From positions 156,902 through 220,901 of the forward strand of contig NZ_JAUUDS010000005.1 of assembly GCF_030678875.1 (NCBI RefSeq): DNA of 64,000 nt, in the 5' to 3' direction. Position numbers and translations under genes: made by a program. Below the pieces are notes generated by a model, which was given only the letters and a program-made list of their open reading frames with translations, ran no database searches and was not told the origin of the DNA. Source of the DNA: Sphingomonas aurea (GTDB lineage: Bacteria; Pseudomonadota; Alphaproteobacteria; Sphingomonadales; Sphingomonadaceae). This document shows, one piece after another, positions 63,045 through 64,000 of the stretch (position 1 is its first letter; each line of letters starts with the position of its first letter).

Positions 63045-63636
63045 GATGTTGCTCCATGCGTTGCAGATAGCGGGCGAGGACGTCGATCTCGATGTTGACG
63101 GTGTCGCCCTGGGTCAGGGCGCCCAGCGTCGTCGCACCTTGCGTGTGGGGGATGACGTTGACGCTCATATGCGTCACGTCCCCACGATCCTCGACCGTGT
63201 TGACGGTTAGCGAGACGCCGTCGACCGTCACCGATCCCTTCGGCGCGACGAAGGGGGCGAGGTCGGCGGGCAGGGCGAAGCCGATCCGCTTCGAATCGCC
63301 CTCCGGCGACACGCCCAGCACGGCGGCGACGCCGTCGACATGGCCGGTGACGATATGCCCGCCCAGCTCGTCGCCCAGCTTCAGCGCGCGCTCCAGGTTG
63401 AGTGCGCGGCCCGCCTGCCACTGGTCGGCGGTGCGGCGGACCGTCTCGGCGGACACATCGACCGCGAACCAGCCCGACCCCTTCTCGACCACGGTCAGGC
63501 ACACGCCCGAGCAGGCGATCGACGCGCCCAGGTCGACGGTGCCCGTGTCATAGGCGGTGGCGATCGTCACCCGCGCGTCGCCGCGGTGCTCGACGCTGCG
63601 GATGGTGCCTATATCGCTGACGATGCCGGTGAACAT
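63028..63636 (-). CDS. ribE: riboflavin synthase alpha chain
   Basis: A 202-residue two-barrel enzyme that dismutates lumazine to riboflavin. The start [10 protein letters not shown] is diagnostic; SGVCLTVV and [12 protein letters not shown] begin the repeat, and the second barrel has VDGVSLTVN. The 3' end overlaps the ribBA start by 17 bases. Confidence 0.95.
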   Translation of the reverse strand: MFTGIVSDIGTIRSVEHRGDARVTIATAYDTGTVDLGASIACSGVCLTVVEKGSGWFAVDVSAETVRRTADQWQAGRALNLERALKLGDELGGHIVTGHVDGVAAVLGVSPEGDSKRIGFALPADLAPFVAPKGSVTVDGVSLTVNTVEDRGDVTHMSVNVIPHTQGATTLGALTQGDTVNIEIDVLARYLQRMEQHRAHSR

Positions 63637-63914
63637 GGCGCACGCTCGTAGACTTCCAGTCGGTCGCTGCCAAGCTGACGCGCATCGACCGCCCGCCACC
63701 GCCCGTGCGCGTCGCCGAGCCGGGCAAGGCCGATGTCCCCCAGCGCCGCCACGCCGCCCCCGATCAGGATCGGCGCGCGGTAGAGGAGCAGCCGGTCGAC
63801 CAGATCGGCGGCAAGGAACGCGGCGGCGGTTTGCGCGCCCCCCTCGACGAGGAGATGGTCGCCGGGGAGTTCGGCAATGGCGGTGGGCGAGGGCAGGATG
63901 ATCCAGTCGCCCAC
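63609..63914 (-). pseudogene. ribD: 3' fragment of ribD reductase domain, interrupted upstream
   Basis: The last 90 or so residues of RibD's C-terminal reductase domain are clear: DHLLVEGGAQTAAAFLAADLVDRLLLYRAPILIGG. Full RibD needs about 230 residues more in the same frame. Instead the frame meets a TGA at 63963-63965 and, just upstream of the conserved part, a family B hairpin unit (63918-63946). So the gene is broken here, by repeat insertion or frameshift. The remainder, if present, is outside the window. It overlaps the ribE start. Confidence 0.7.
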
Positions 63915-63917
63915 TTC

Positions 63918-63946
63918 CCTGTTCCCCGGCCTCCGCCGGTGAACAG
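63918..63946. repeat. family B repeat unit inside the ribD region
   Basis: A hairpin-forming unit with core GTTCCCCGGCCTCCGCCGG and ending GAACAG, the inverse of the unit at 61371-61408. It lies directly against the 5' end of the ribD fragment. Confidence 0.7.
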
Positions 63947-64000
63947 TATGTGGTCGCCGTACTCAACACGACACGCTGCGGCGACCGGTCTTCCAGCCCC

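Overview
This is a gene-dense, high-GC chromosomal window from an alphaproteobacterium, most likely a sphingomonad (Sphingomonas or a close relative). The assignment rests on gene families and gene order, not on an rRNA: hemJ-hemE next to a DnaA-box-rich gap and the DUF299 kinase gene, mnmE-mnmG-rsmG-parA-parB with CACGTG-centred parS sites, COQ9, MmcB, DUF1491 and DUF3576 proteins, an HWE-type histidine kinase and a PEP-CTERM protein. I saw no rRNA, tRNA, CRISPR array, prophage or transposase gene.

Layout. 1-8.0 kb: an M28 peptidase cut by the window edge, a TonB-like protein, an ABC-F ATPase, HAD phosphatase, YggS, a short ThiE-like protein, a Gfo/Idh/MocA oxidoreductase and an envelope protein. 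8.2-12.7 kb: a DUF3576 lipoprotein, then leuS-lptE-holA. 13.0-18.7 kb: the reverse-strand cluster DUF6489-mnmE-mnmG-rsmG-parA-parB, with two parS sites. 18.8-23.6 kb: a dienelactone hydrolase, a TerC-family protein, rho, hemJ and hemE. 23.65-23.97 kb: probable replication origin. 24-29.97 kb: the forward series ppsR-maf-aroE-coaE-dnaQ-hpf-ptsN-thioesterase-DUF1491, with a 308-bp nested palindromic element between coaE and dnaQ. 30.1-34 kb: cell-wall and envelope proteins (SleB-like hydrolase, CAP protein, L,D-transpeptidase, PEP-CTERM protein) plus MmcB and an alpha/beta hydrolase. 34.4-38.6 kb: a reverse-strand run of membrane protein, response regulator, sensor kinase and RlpA. 38.9-46.6 kb: polyester-type esterase, UvsE, ankyrin protein, Sco1, YcgN, YgjP-like protease, PBP1A and MsrB. 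46.7-51.5 kb: hisC-tyrC continuing directly into a type III polyketide synthase, a methyltransferase and a flavoprotein. 51.6-53.8 kb: metX-GNAT-metW. 53.8-61.4 kb: response regulator, HWE kinase, ssb, feoAB, COQ9, an EamA transporter and an old-yellow-enzyme. 61.5-63.9 kb: riboflavin genes ribH, ribBA, ribE and a broken 3' piece of ribD.

The genes join into recognisable systems: chromosome replication and segregation around oriC and parS, heme and riboflavin synthesis, methionine synthesis (MetX/MetW), cell-wall remodelling, and iron uptake. Many neighbours overlap by 1-4 bases and are probably translationally coupled. The gaps are filled by several families of GC-rich inverted repeats, usually as inward- or outward-facing pairs. 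The items that most repay a second look are the origin, the coaE/dnaQ element, the polyketide cassette, the degenerate RibA half of RibBA and the interrupted ribD.
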